The notes under the pieces were generated by a model. That model was not told the DNA's origin. It was given only the letters and a program-made list of their open reading frames with translations, and did not search any database. From assembly GCA_036946405.1 (NCBI GenBank), contig JAQIJC010000001.1:1309001-1373000 (forward strand): a DNA stretch of 64,000 nucleotides. The letters run 5' to 3'. The stretch comes from Sphingomonas phyllosphaerae (GTDB taxonomy: Bacteria; Pseudomonadota; Alphaproteobacteria; Sphingomonadales; Sphingomonadaceae). The translations under genes were made by a program, and so were the position numbers. Within the stretch, counting starts at the first letter, position 1, and every line of letters begins with the position of its first letter. Positions 9,002 through 17,315 of this stretch are shown here, piece by piece.

Positions 9002-9775
9002 ATGCGCCTGTCGATCGAGGCGGTGCTGGATTACGGCTTTCCCGCCCCCGCCGACGTCTTGCTGCAAGTCGAGGTCGCGGCATTGCCCGACCAGATGCTG
9101 GAGACGCAGTCGCTGGTGATCGAATCGGATCAGCCGATCCGCGCGGTCGCGGGCGAGGACGGGATCGGGCAACGCTGCTGGGCGCGCGCCGAGCACCGGT
9201 TGGTGGCGCGATACAGCGCGATCGTCGCGATCGATCGGCCGCAGGTACGGCTCGAGACATTGCCCGCCACCCCGGCCGCGCGGTTGCCCGCGGCGACGAT
9301 CCCGTATCTGTTGCCGAGCCGCTATTGCGAGGCCCACCGTTTCGACCATTTCGTGCGGCGTACCTTCGCCGGGCTGAGTGGCGGCGCGCTGGCGGTGGCG
9401 CTCGCCGACTGGGTGCGCGACAATCTCGACTACGCCCCGGTCGCGCCCGGTGGCGGTGCGCTGCATACCTTTGCCGAGCGGCGTGGCGTCTGCCGCGACT
9501 ATGCGCATCTGCTGGTCGCGCTGGCGCGCGCGGCGGAGATCCCGGCGCGGTGCGTCTCGGCCTATGCGCCCGGCGTCGACCCGCCCGACTTTCATGCGGT
9601 CGCCGAATTGTGGCTCGATGGCGCATGGCATCTGCTCGATGCCACCGGCATGGCGCGCGCCGACGAAATCGCGCGGGTCGGTGTCGGACGCGATGCGACC
9701 GACATCGCGTTCATGACGATCTTCGGCACCGCCAGCCTGTGGGAGCAGCGGGTGCGGGTCACCCGGCTCGCCTAG
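9002..9775 (+). CDS. Transglutaminase-like domain protein
   Basis: A 257-residue cytoplasmic protein with a transglutaminase-like cysteine-protease fold. Cys sits in RRGVCRDYAHLLVAL (near residue 165), His in DFHAVAELWLDG and Asp in HLLDATG, giving the Cys-His-Asp triad in order. The N-terminal half matches the bacterial transglutaminase N-terminal domain (YRRYCEA-like PYLLPSRYCEAH). The start was chosen at the ATG after GAAAGGAAGGGGCGAGG. Function is unproven; peptide or isopeptide bond hydrolysis is likely. Confidence 0.85.
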   Translation: MRLSIEAVLDYGFPAPADVLLQVEVAALPDQMLETQSLVIESDQPIRAVAGEDGIGQRCWARAEHRLVARYSAIVAIDRPQVRLETLPATPAARLPAATIPYLLPSRYCEAHRFDHFVRRTFAGLSGGALAVALADWVRDNLDYAPVAPGGGALHTFAERRGVCRDYAHLLVALARAAEIPARCVSAYAPGVDPPDFHAVAELWLDGAWHLLDATGMARADEIARVGVGRDATDIAFMTIFGTASLWEQRVRVTRLA

Positions 9776-9799
9776 GAACGCGGGCGCGCGACCGGCGTT
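9775..9799 (+). promoter_or_regulatory. EcfG-type (general stress) promoter, exact consensus
   Basis: GGAAC at 9775-9779, a 16-base spacer and CGTT at 9796-9799 match the alphaproteobacterial EcfG consensus exactly. The next gene starts at 9837. The -35 box overlaps the stop region of the transglutaminase gene. Confidence 0.6.
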
Positions 9800-9836
9800 G
9801 AGATGTGAACCAATATGTCCGGATGAGGAGGGTATG

Positions 9837-10130
9837 ATGACCGAAGCGAGCCCGATCGACGACCGCGCGCTCGACAGCCTGTCGGTGGCGCCCGCTGACG
9901 AAAAGGCCGGTGCGTCGCGCAATGCGCGCCAGGATGCCGGACAGGATCGCTCGATCGAAAAGCGGCTGGCCAAGCATCCCGCCAGTGACGATGCGCGCCT
10001 CGACGAAGGGCTCGACGAGACGATGGACGCCTCGGATCCAGTATCGATCACGCAGCCGGGGCGTGGCGAACCCGCGCCGTCGTCCGGGTTCGATGCCGCC
10101 GAGGAAGCGGAGCGGCAGCGCGACGCGTGA
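9837..10130 (+). CDS. Small charged hypothetical protein, probable stress gene
   Basis: A 97-residue, very hydrophilic protein without hydrophobic segments. It is rich in Asp, Glu, Arg, Ala and Ser and probably disordered (SIEKRLAKHPASDDARLDEGLDETMDASDP). A GAGGAGGG ribosome-binding site precedes two adjacent ATGs, at 9834 and 9837; the second has better spacing. The exact-consensus EcfG promoter upstream points to induction by general stress. No recognised family. Confidence 0.6.
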   Translation: MTEASPIDDRALDSLSVAPADEKAGASRNARQDAGQDRSIEKRLAKHPASDDARLDEGLDETMDASDPVSITQPGRGEPAPSSGFDAAEEAERQRDA

Positions 10131-10140
10131 GCATGATTTC

Positions 10141-10220
10141 GTCATCCCGGACTTGATCCGGGATCCCGCTGTTCCGCGGCGGCATGGAGGAGCGGGGCCC
10201 CGGATCAAGTCCAGGGCGAC
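10141..10220. repeat. Palindromic intergenic repeat (family C)
   Basis: Arms GTCATCCCGGACTTGATCC and its complement close an 80-bp palindrome. Relatives lie at 57694-57775 and 61945-62026, with a divergent one at 60930-61007. The rest of the gap, 10221-10437, shows no gene; it contains TTAA and TTAAC boxes 8 bases apart. Confidence 0.75.
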
Positions 10221-10437
10221 GGGCTTGGGCCTGCGGCGGCCGACCCCCTGATAGGTGCGTTTGTTGCTACGCTTGGCCTTCAGGTCTCACGCCGAAACTC
10301 CGTTCGTCGCATCCATGTTGCGGTGCGGCACGAGCCATGCTGACTTATGACAGTCGGAAGACGGCGCCGTTAAGCCAAACGTTAACCACTTTGGCGCATT
10401 CTTCCGGGCATTGGATCATGCACGGCGGGGTGTGACG

Positions 10438-10986
10438 ATGGGTAGAATGAAAGCGGCCGAAGGGGCGATGACGCTGGCCGAAATGAAGGAGTTCGCAACC
10501 TTCCCGGCCGCGACGCAGCGGTACATCCGCCGCAGCCTCGACGTCGGTCTCGATCGTGACGATGCGCTGGCGCGCTGGTCGCGCGACATCGTCGAGGCGG
10601 CGAGTATCCGGGCGCAGGCGCAGCATTATCGCCGCCTTGCCGGCATCCGTGCGCTGGTCCCTGACGACAGCGGGCTGGATGCCGCGGAACAGGTGCTCGC
10701 ACCGCTCATCACGCTGGCGGCATTCGATCTGGGGCAGGGGCGGATCACCTCCTTCTCAGCGTTCCGGTTCCTGTTCGAACGGCTGGTCGGCGCGAAAGTG
10801 CGGCCGTGGCTGCCCTCCGCCTTCTGCTCGGCGGCGGCGATGCCGCACCTGCACCCGGAACTGCGGCGCCAGCTGCTCCAGTCGATCAGCGAGGCGGCGG
10901 CGACGGCGTCCGGCTGGTCGTCGCGCCAGCCGGCGTTCTTCCCGCACTGGGTCGAGAAGGTCGATACCGCCGCGCTGCCGCACTGA
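10438..10986 (+). CDS. Hypothetical protein
   Basis: A 182-residue soluble, helix-rich protein with no signal peptide and no motif I can name. Notable stretches are TQRYIRRSLDVGLDRDDALARWSRDIVEA near the N-terminus and SFSAFRFLFERLVGAKVRPWLPSAF in the middle. The ATG at 10438 is preferred over a TTG 27 bases upstream; another ATG lies 9 bases downstream. It is convergent with the barstar gene, with 3 bp between stops. Confidence 0.6.
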   Translation: MGRMKAAEGAMTLAEMKEFATFPAATQRYIRRSLDVGLDRDDALARWSRDIVEAASIRAQAQHYRRLAGIRALVPDDSGLDAAEQVLAPLITLAAFDLGQGRITSFSAFRFLFERLVGAKVRPWLPSAFCSAAAMPHLHPELRRQLLQSISEAAATASGWSSRQPAFFPHWVEKVDTAALPH

Positions 10987-10989
10987 TCG

Positions 10990-11274
10990 TCAGGTGAAGC
11001 GCAGCGCGATCGGCAGCCGCGTGTCGCGCGCGGCGTCGTCGAACACGCCGCGCACCCGGTCGAGATAGGCGAGCAACGGCGCGGGGAGGGGCGTGCCGAT
11101 CGCGATCTCGACGGTGAGCGGCGGGCGAACCCGGTTCTCCCCCGCCACCAGGCCGTCATAGAGCGCGTCGAGATTGGGGCCGTGCCAGTCGGGCGCGCCC
11201 AGCGCCGGGAGCAGCGCCGCCCAGAAATCCTCGCGCCGCTGCCACCCGCGCGCGTCGAGCCGGATCAGCGACAT
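10990..11274 (-). CDS. Barstar-family protein
   Basis: A 94-residue protein resembling the ribonuclease inhibitor barstar. It starts with a short beta strand (MSLIRLDARGW), continues with WHGPNLDALYDGL, the family helix that in barstar blocks the nuclease active site, and ends with LPIALRF. No barnase-type nuclease lies nearby, so it is an orphan inhibitor or a divergent relative. Its ATG overlaps the stop of the upstream extensin-like gene by 10 bases, so the two are translationally linked. Confidence 0.75.
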   Translation of the reverse strand: MSLIRLDARGWQRREDFWAALLPALGAPDWHGPNLDALYDGLVAGENRVRPPLTVEIAIGTPLPAPLLAYLDRVRGVFDDAARDTRLPIALRFT

Positions 11275-11984
11275 GCGCGCCAGCCCTTCTCGCCGCGCGC
11301 CGCCTGGTCGAGGTGGAAGTGGTCGCGGTGTGCGGCATTATAGTCCGGCGACAGCACGGTCGCGAACAGTCCACAGGCACCATCGCGAACCTCACGCAGG
11401 AACGCCGCCTTCCGCCCGTCCCCTTTCCAGTCGCGCGCGACGCTGATCCGGGTGCCGTCCGACAGGCGGAAGCCCGCGATGTCGATCGCGTCGGCGGTCG
11501 CATGTTCGCTCCACGCCCCGGCGTCGCGACCATAGAGGCGGCGGCACGAATAGCTGCCGAAATGATCGATGCGGGTGACACGCGCATCGAAATGGCGGCG
11601 GGCGGCGGGTAGCAGCACGTTCCACTCCCACATCGTCAGCGCGGCGGCGACCGGGCAGGCGGTGCCGAGGTCGGCCGGCGACAAAGCGATGCTGCGCGCG
11701 CCGCCGCCCGTCAGACGGACCGCATCGTCATAGCCGCACTGGCCATCGCGGCGCGCGGGCAGCGCGGTGAAGCGCACGCCGGCTTGCGTCAGCAGGCTGC
11801 GGCACGAGGCGGCATCGCCGGTCAGTCCCGCCAGCTTGCGCCCGGTGAACAGCCCGACCGGCTGGCCTAGGTCGAGCGGGGGCCAGGGCAGGTCCTGCGG
11901 TCGTCCGCGCAGCACCCCCCACGCGACGAGCGCGAGCGTGGCGAGCAGCGCCAGCGCAACGCTCCAGCCGGCGATGTGCCGGAT
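11265..11984 (-). CDS. Extensin-like C-terminal domain protein, start uncertain
   Basis: The product has one N-terminal hydrophobic anchor (GWSVALALLATLALVAW), then an extensin-like domain with the metal-site-like pattern WSEHATADAIDIAGFRL, later RDHFHLD, and several cysteines (CRSL, CGYDD, CRRLYG, CGLF). This fold resembles M15 peptidases and is probably periplasmic. Odd point: no ATG, GTG or TTG lies in frame between the end of the Nudix gene and the anchor. The coordinates given start at an ATC that would give IRHIAGW. The next canonical start downstream is GTG at 11915, which removes the anchor; a GTG at 12092 would overlap Nudix by 100 bp. Confidence 0.7.
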   Translation of the reverse strand: MRHIAGWSVALALLATLALVAWGVLRGRPQDLPWPPLDLGQPVGLFTGRKLAGLTGDAASCRSLLTQAGVRFTALPARRDGQCGYDDAVRLTGGGARSIALSPADLGTACPVAAALTMWEWNVLLPAARRHFDARVTRIDHFGSYSCRRLYGRDAGAWSEHATADAIDIAGFRLSDGTRISVARDWKGDGRKAAFLREVRDGACGLFATVLSPDYNAAHRDHFHLDQAARGEKGWRACR

Positions 11985-11992
11985 CGCGCGTG

Positions 11993-12766
11993 CTAGCCGC
12001 GCCGCACGTGGTCGCGGCGCTCGGCGGTGACGGGATAGCCGAGATCGTCGGGAATGCAGAGATATTCCTCCCCATCGCGAAGTTCGGACCACGGCACCAC
12101 GACCCGAACGGGAAAGGCGCGGGCCTGCGCGACCGCCGCGGCATGGGAGGGGAACAGGGCAAGCCGCTCGAGGTTGCGGCGGGTCGGAAAGATCAGCGAC
12201 AGACGGCCAGCATCGGCGTCGTCGAGCACCGCCTGCGCACTCGACCAGCACAGCCGGACGTTCTCGGTGCCGTCGACCTGCGGCGCGGGCGCGTCGGGGG
12301 GCAGCGCGGCGAGGTAGAAGCGCGTGTCGTAGCGTCGCACCGGGCTGTAGTCGGGGCGCCAGCGCGCGAACGGCACCAGCGCGTCGAGATCGAGCGCGGC
12401 ACCCACCGCAGCCAACGCCTCGCCGAAGGGCGCCCCCATGCCGAGCGCCGTACGGATGGTCGCGATTATCGCCACGTCGGGGGTGGCGACGAAGCCGACC
12501 GGTAACGCAGCCTCCTCGATCGTCTCGCGGATCGCCGCGATGCGCGCGGCGCCTTCCTCGCCATGTGCCAGCCCGAGCGCGCGGGCGAGGTCACGATCGC
12601 CGGGATCGACCCGCCCGCCGGGAAAGACCATCGCGCCGGGCGCAAAGGCCATGATGCCCGCGCGTTCGACCATCAGGATGTCGGGAGGACCATCGGTATG
12701 GTCCCGCATCACCACGAGCGTGGCGGCGGGCATCGCGTCGGGCGGGTTCGGGGAGGTTTTGGTCAT
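11993..12766 (-). CDS. NUDIX hydrolase
   Basis: A 257-residue Nudix hydrolase of the longer type related to coenzyme-A or acyl-CoA diphosphatases (NUDT7/8/19-like). The Nudix box is split by an insertion, as in that group: FPGGRVDPGD, then ARIAAIRETIEEAALPVG supplying the catalytic REtiEEA glutamates. TRFYLAALPPD and IFPTRRNLERL follow. It lies 10 bp downstream of the tRNA-Ala 3' end on the same strand. The substrate is unproven. Confidence 0.85.
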   Translation of the reverse strand: MTKTSPNPPDAMPAATLVVMRDHTDGPPDILMVERAGIMAFAPGAMVFPGGRVDPGDRDLARALGLAHGEEGAARIAAIRETIEEAALPVGFVATPDVAIIATIRTALGMGAPFGEALAAVGAALDLDALVPFARWRPDYSPVRRYDTRFYLAALPPDAPAPQVDGTENVRLCWSSAQAVLDDADAGRLSLIFPTRRNLERLALFPSHAAAVAQARAFPVRVVVPWSELRDGEEYLCIPDDLGYPVTAERRDHVRRG

Positions 12767-12776
12767 CGGCGGCGGG

Positions 12777-12852
12777 TGGTGGAGCTGAGGGGAATCGAAC
12801 CCCTGACCTCTGCAGTGCGATTGCAGCGCTCTCCCATCTGAGCTACAGCCCC
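12777..12852 (-). tRNA. tRNA-Ala (anticodon CGC)
   Basis: Reading the minus strand, a 76-base cloverleaf starts GGGGCTGTAGCTCAG and ends TCCACCA with an encoded CCA. The anticodon stem CTGCA/TGCAG encloses ATCGCAC, so the anticodon is CGC, reading GCG. The acceptor carries the G3-U70 pair that identifies alanine tRNA, and the T-loop TTCGATT is intact. Confidence 0.97.
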
Positions 12853-13094
12853 GCCCGCCGATGCCCGGCCATGGCCGGGAGCGACGCCCTTAGACGCGAT
12901 CCGCGGGCGACGCAACAGCCCAAACCACCGAAATCCCGAAAATGCCGGACGGTCAGCCGGTCCCGATGCGCGACGAAAACAATGTTGTGCGCGTGTAACG
13001 ACAGGAACGAACTGCCGCAGATCAGCTTTCTCCCCGATACTGGCGCGACGCCGCAACGCGGTGCGCGACCCGTGTCTGACGCAGGAGAATCAAG

Positions 13095-14387
13095 ATGGGC
13101 TACGAACGCTATCCGCGCGGTACCGACCCCAAGGGCGATTATTACGGGCGCAGCGAAACGCAGGATTATGGTCGTGACTATGGCTCTGGCCGCTCCGGCA
13201 GCTATTCGAGCGCGCGCGACTATCAGGCAGCGGGATCGTTCGATCGCGACGACGATCGCAGCGGCCGCGGCAGCTACGGGCGACGCGACGATTACGGACA
13301 GCGCGGCTACGGACGCGACAGCTATGCGCAGGGCGGCTATGGCCGCAACGATTACAGCCAGCGTGAGGGCTATGGCCGCCAGCAGGGTGGCTTCGGCAGC
13401 TATGACCGCGACCGTGAAGATCGTGGCTATTCAAGCGGCCAGCGCAGCGACTATCGCTCCCGTTACAGCGAGCGCTCCGGCGGCGGCTATGGCCAGCAGC
13501 GCTATGGCCAGTCGTCGGGCTATGGCCAAAGCGGCGAGAATCACGGCAGCTACGGCTCCGACGGACGCCGCTTCAACGACGTCGGCACGCATCGTCATGA
13601 CGACGACGACAATTACCGGGGTGGCGCGCAGAGCCGTCACCGCGACCGCGGCGCGAACTACGGCCGCCAGCCACAGGGCTATGACTACGACGATCGCGGA
13701 TTCTTCGCGCGCGCCGGCGACGAGGTGCGTAGCTGGTTCGGCGACGAGGATGCCGAGCGTCGTCGCGAGGCCGACAGCCGCTATGACGAGCGTTACTACC
13801 AGCAGCAGGGTCGCTCGGACCGGGATGGCGACTATCACAACTGGCGCTCGGGCCAGATTGCGGCGCTCGACCGCGACTATGACGAATATCGTCAGGAAAA
13901 CCGTTCGCGCTTCGAGAACGAATTCTCGACCTTCCGCAGCGAGCGGCAGACGCAGCGCGCCGCGCTCGACAAGGTGCAGGAGCATTTCGAGGTGCTGGGT
14001 TCCGACGGCAGCCATGTGGGCACCGTCGACAAGGTCCGTGGTGATCGCATCATCCTGACCAAGAACGACGTCGATGCCGGCGGCCAGCATCATTCGATCC
14101 CGTCGCGCTGGATCAAATCGGTCGAGGACAAGAAGGTGACGCTGTCCAAGACCGCCGACGAGGCCAAGCAGCACTGGCGCAACGAAGAGCAGAACCAGGC
14201 GATGTTCGGCCATGACGATCGCTCCGGCAATCGCGACCGCACGCAGGGTTCGTCGATGTCGTCGACTGGCAGTGGCGCGACGATGACCGGAACCACGGTG
14301 GGCGCTGCGACCACCGGCTCCACGACGACCGGCATGACCGATCAGAAGGACACCAATCTGAACAGCAGCTTCTCCGGCACCTATTGA
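13095..14387 (+). CDS. Tyr/Gly-rich disordered protein with SWFGD and DUF2171 domains
   Basis: A 430-residue protein in three parts. Residues 1-195 are low complexity and almost entirely Tyr, Gly, Ser, Arg, Asp and Gln, with repeated GYG, SYG and YGR units. Residues about 200-235 hold the SWFGD motif (GDEVRSWFGDEDAERRREAD). Residues 296-360 form a DUF2171 domain, a PRC-barrel-like fold (VLGSDGSHVGTVDKVRGDRIIL). The last 60 residues are Thr/Gly/Ser repeats. A GCAGGAGAATCAAG site precedes the ATG, and a strong terminator follows. SWFGD/DUF2171 proteins are common in sphingomonads and are thought to be stress-related; the role is unknown. Confidence 0.85.
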   Translation: MGYERYPRGTDPKGDYYGRSETQDYGRDYGSGRSGSYSSARDYQAAGSFDRDDDRSGRGSYGRRDDYGQRGYGRDSYAQGGYGRNDYSQREGYGRQQGGFGSYDRDREDRGYSSGQRSDYRSRYSERSGGGYGQQRYGQSSGYGQSGENHGSYGSDGRRFNDVGTHRHDDDDNYRGGAQSRHRDRGANYGRQPQGYDYDDRGFFARAGDEVRSWFGDEDAERRREADSRYDERYYQQQGRSDRDGDYHNWRSGQIAALDRDYDEYRQENRSRFENEFSTFRSERQTQRAALDKVQEHFEVLGSDGSHVGTVDKVRGDRIILTKNDVDAGGQHHSIPSRWIKSVEDKKVTLSKTADEAKQHWRNEEQNQAMFGHDDRSGNRDRTQGSSMSSTGSGATMTGTTVGAATTGSTTTGMTDQKDTNLNSSFSGTY

Positions 14388-14434
14388 GTCGGTGCGGTAC
14401 GCGCCGCCGGAGGGCGGCGCGGCTGTGACGGAAG

Positions 14435-14463
14435 GCCCCGGACCGGATGGTCCGGGGCTTTTT
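14435..14463 (+). terminator. Rho-independent terminator
   Basis: A perfect 10-bp GC stem (14435-14444 with 14449-14458), loop GGAT and a T5 tail, 47 bases after the DUF2171 gene. Confidence 0.9.
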
Positions 14464-14518
14464 CGTGCATGGCGGCAAAGGTGGCATTTCGCGGTGAAAG
14501 GCCCCACATCGGTTCGGC

Positions 14519-15289
14519 ATGATGTATCCCCGTCGCACGCAATCGCAGATCATCCGCGTCATCGATCTCGAGACCACCGGTGCCGCGCCGCCCGCCCATG
14601 CGGTGTGCGAGGTCGGCTGGCAGGATGTCGCGCTGGGCGCGGACGGACGCTGGGAACTGTATGGCGAGGGCGGCAATATCCTCGTCAACCCGGGCCGCCC
14701 GATGCCCGCGATCACGCAGGCGATCCACCATATCCGCGACGAGGATGTCGTTGATGCGCCGTGGTGGCACGATGTCGCGCGACAGGTGCTCGATCCCTAC
14801 CCGCGCCGCATCGCGCTGGCGGCGCACCGCGCGGCGTTCGAGGAGCAATTCTGTACCCCGGCGCTGACGCATGGGGCCGACTGGATCTGCACATGGAAAT
14901 GCGCGCTGCGGCTGTGGCCGGATTCACCCAGTTATTCCAATCAGGTGCTGCGCTACTGGCGCAAGCCGCACGGGCTGGACCATGAACGTGGGCTGCCCGC
15001 GCATCGCGCCTTCCCCGACGCTTATGTCACCGCGCATCATCTACGCGACCAGCTGAACGAGGCGTCGGCGGCGCAGTTGATCCAGTGGTCGAGCGAGCCG
15101 GGGCTGTTGCCGCGCGTCCGCTACGGCCCGGATCGCGGCAAGGAGTGGCGCGAGATTGAGGAGGAAAGCCTCGTCAAGTTCCTGACCGATCGCGATCCCG
15201 ACGTGCGCTTCACCGCCGAAACCGAGATGGCGCGGCGGCGTGGCGGCGGGCATGTCGGCCGGATGACCGCGCAGGAATTGCTGCTTTGA
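14519..15289 (+). CDS. DEDD-family 3'-5' exonuclease
   Basis: A 256-residue protein with an RNase H-like exonuclease domain. Exo I is VIDLETTG (Asp16, Glu18), exo II lies around LAAHRAAFEEQF, and exo III is GLPAHRAFPDAYVTAHHL with the His and Asp of the DEDDh type. It resembles ExoX-like enzymes. The C-terminal 70 residues, ending MTAQELLL, are an appended region with GKEWREI and FTAETEMARRRGGGHVGRM. Two ATGs, 3 bases apart, are possible starts. It acts on DNA or RNA ends; the pathway is unknown. Confidence 0.85.
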   Translation: MMYPRRTQSQIIRVIDLETTGAAPPAHAVCEVGWQDVALGADGRWELYGEGGNILVNPGRPMPAITQAIHHIRDEDVVDAPWWHDVARQVLDPYPRRIALAAHRAAFEEQFCTPALTHGADWICTWKCALRLWPDSPSYSNQVLRYWRKPHGLDHERGLPAHRAFPDAYVTAHHLRDQLNEASAAQLIQWSSEPGLLPRVRYGPDRGKEWREIEEESLVKFLTDRDPDVRFTAETEMARRRGGGHVGRMTAQELLL

Positions 15290-15357
15290 TGAACCTAGGT
15301 CAGTAAGGCTGCATCTTCGGCTGGCGCAGGGCGTCGGCAAGCGATAACGCAAGCGTA

Positions 15358-16866
15358 ATGGCCGACTTGCCTGCCGCTGCTCCGATCAATCGCACGCTCG
15401 CGCGCCGCATGACCGCGTTGATGGCGCTCGGCTTCATCGCGCTGCTGTTGGTCGGCTATGCGGCGGTGCGGGTGATGCAGCGCAACGAGCTGCATACCGG
15501 GTTGGTCGAGCATACCTATCAGGTGCAGCGCGCGGTGTTGAACGTCCGTCGGCTGGTCGAGGAAAGCGAGGCGGCGCGGCGCGGGTTGATGCTGATCCCC
15601 GAGCGCGGCACGACGCGTGCCAACTTCATGCGGGCGCGTCAGCAGATCGCCCCCGCGCTGGAGTGGATCGAGGAACTGACGCGCGACAATCCGGCGCAGC
15701 GCCGCTACCTTCAGGGATTGCAGTTGCAGTTGCGCAGTCTGCTGGCGCGACAGGACCGGACGCTCGCATTGCTGGGAGAGGGCGACCAGCGCGGCGCGAT
15801 CGCCGCGTACGCCGACGATTCCGAGGTGCGCGACATCGTGACGATCCGCAACGTGCTCGATCGCATGGCGCAGATCGAGCAGCGGCTGATGGCCCGTCGC
15901 GATGCCGAACTGCGCGCCAGTCAGGGTGCCTTCTACACGCTGATCGCGCTGGGCGGGGTGGTGCTGGCGGTGGTGGCGGTGATCTCGACGCTGACGATCC
16001 TGTCCTACACGCGCGATCTGGCGCGATCGGACGAGGCGCTGCGCGAACTCAATGCCGGGCTGGAGGATATGGTCGCGGCGCGCACCGAGGACCTGACGCG
16101 TGCCAACGAGGAGATCCAGCGCTTCGCCTATATCGTCAGCCATGACCTGCGCTCGCCGCTAGTCAATGTGATGGGCTTCACCGCCGAGCTGGAAACTGCC
16201 GCGGCGTCGCTGCGCGCGCTGGTCGAGCGCGTCGACGCGGAGGCGCCCGCAGTGGCGAGCGAGGAGGCGCGGCTCGCGGCGACCGAGGACCTGCCCGAGG
16301 CGATCGGGTTCATCCGCACCTCGACGCAGAAGATGGACCGGCTCATCAACGCAATCCTGCAATTGTCACGTCAGGGACGGCGCGCGCTGGCGCCCGAGAA
16401 GATCGACGTCGCCGCGCTGATCCGCCAGATCGGCGACACGCTGTCGCATCGGCTCTCCGAAACCGACACTGAGCTGACCGTCGACGGCGTGCTGCCCGAG
16501 GTGGTCAGCGACCGGCTCGCGCTCGACCAGATCTTTTCGAACCTGATCGAGAATGCGGTGAAATATCTGCGTCCTGGCGTGCCCGGCCGGATCACCGCTA
16601 CCGGCCGGCGCGGGCGCGACCGGGTCTTCTACACGATCCGCGACAATGGCCGCGGGATCGACCCGCGCGATCATCAGCGTGTGTTCGACCTGTTCCGCCG
16701 CTCCGGCGCGCAGGACCGGCCCGGCGAGGGGATCGGCCTCGCCACCGTCCGTGCGCTCGTCTTCCGACTGGGCGGCAGCATCGACGTCGCCTCCGAACTC
16801 GGGCAGGGGGCGGCGTTCACCGTGTCGCTGCCGCTCGTCATCGCCAAACAGGAACTCAACCCATGA
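15358..16866 (+). CDS. CHASE3-type sensor histidine kinase
   Basis: A 502-residue membrane kinase. TM1 lies at about 19-40, a periplasmic all-helical CHASE3-like sensor at 41-195, and TM2 at about 197-220. A dimerisation helix carries the H-box FAYIVSHDLRSPL (His262), followed by a HATPase domain with the N-box IFSNLIENAVKYL, the G1 box DNGRGID and the G2 box GEGIGLATVRALV. It overlaps the next gene by ATGA, so the three genes form one translation-coupled operon. The signal is unknown. Confidence 0.93.
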   Translation: MADLPAAAPINRTLARRMTALMALGFIALLLVGYAAVRVMQRNELHTGLVEHTYQVQRAVLNVRRLVEESEAARRGLMLIPERGTTRANFMRARQQIAPALEWIEELTRDNPAQRRYLQGLQLQLRSLLARQDRTLALLGEGDQRGAIAAYADDSEVRDIVTIRNVLDRMAQIEQRLMARRDAELRASQGAFYTLIALGGVVLAVVAVISTLTILSYTRDLARSDEALRELNAGLEDMVAARTEDLTRANEEIQRFAYIVSHDLRSPLVNVMGFTAELETAAASLRALVERVDAEAPAVASEEARLAATEDLPEAIGFIRTSTQKMDRLINAILQLSRQGRRALAPEKIDVAALIRQIGDTLSHRLSETDTELTVDGVLPEVVSDRLALDQIFSNLIENAVKYLRPGVPGRITATGRRGRDRVFYTIRDNGRGIDPRDHQRVFDLFRRSGAQDRPGEGIGLATVRALVFRLGGSIDVASELGQGAAFTVSLPLVIAKQELNP

Positions 16867-17315
16867 ACGCGCCGCAATCCGTCAATATCGTGATGATCGA
16901 GGATGACGAAGGTCATGCGCGGTTGATCGAGAAGAACATCCGGCGCGCCGGGATCATGAACCCGATCCGTCACTTCACCGATGGCACTAGCGCGCTCGAC
17001 TATATCTTCAACGATACCAGCGGGCCGCAGCTGAACGGCCCGGCGCTGGTGCTGCTCGACCTCAACCTGCCCGACATGAGCGGAACCGACATCCTCGCCA
17101 AGATCAAGACCAGTGACGGCCCGGTGAAGCGCACCCCCGTCGTGGTGCTGACCACCACCGACGACAGCCGCGAGATCCAGCGTTGCTACGATCTCGGCGC
17201 CAACGTCTACATCACCAAGCCGGTGAATTACGAGAGCTTCGCGCAGGCGATCCGGCAGCTGGGGCTGTTCCTGTCGGTGATCCAGGTCCCCGATCTGGGT
17301 GACGCGCACGGATGA
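16863..17315 (+). CDS. Single-domain response regulator
   Basis: 150 residues, receiver domain only. Acidic pocket MIEDDEGHA, phosphorylation site VLLDLNLPDMSG (Asp66), TTTDD and the KP lysine in YITKPVN. The receiver is of the Rcp1/CheY-like type seen beside phytochrome and CHASE3 kinases. With no output domain it probably shuttles phosphate or acts by binding. Overlaps both neighbours by 4 bases. Confidence 0.93.
   Translation: MNAPQSVNIVMIEDDEGHARLIEKNIRRAGIMNPIRHFTDGTSALDYIFNDTSGPQLNGPALVLLDLNLPDMSGTDILAKIKTSDGPVKRTPVVVLTTTDDSREIQRCYDLGANVYITKPVNYESFAQAIRQLGLFLSVIQVPDLGDAHG

Noticed and set aside
10370..10386. CtrA-like site TTAA-N8-TTAAC
   Set aside because: The spacer is 8, not the consensus 7, and TTAA boxes occur by chance in AT-richer intergenic DNA.
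13095..13680. Repetitive coding DNA resembling a direct-repeat array (CRISPR-like at first sight)
   Set aside because: The repeats are codons for Gly/Tyr/Ser/Arg units of irregular length; there are no uniform repeats or spacers.
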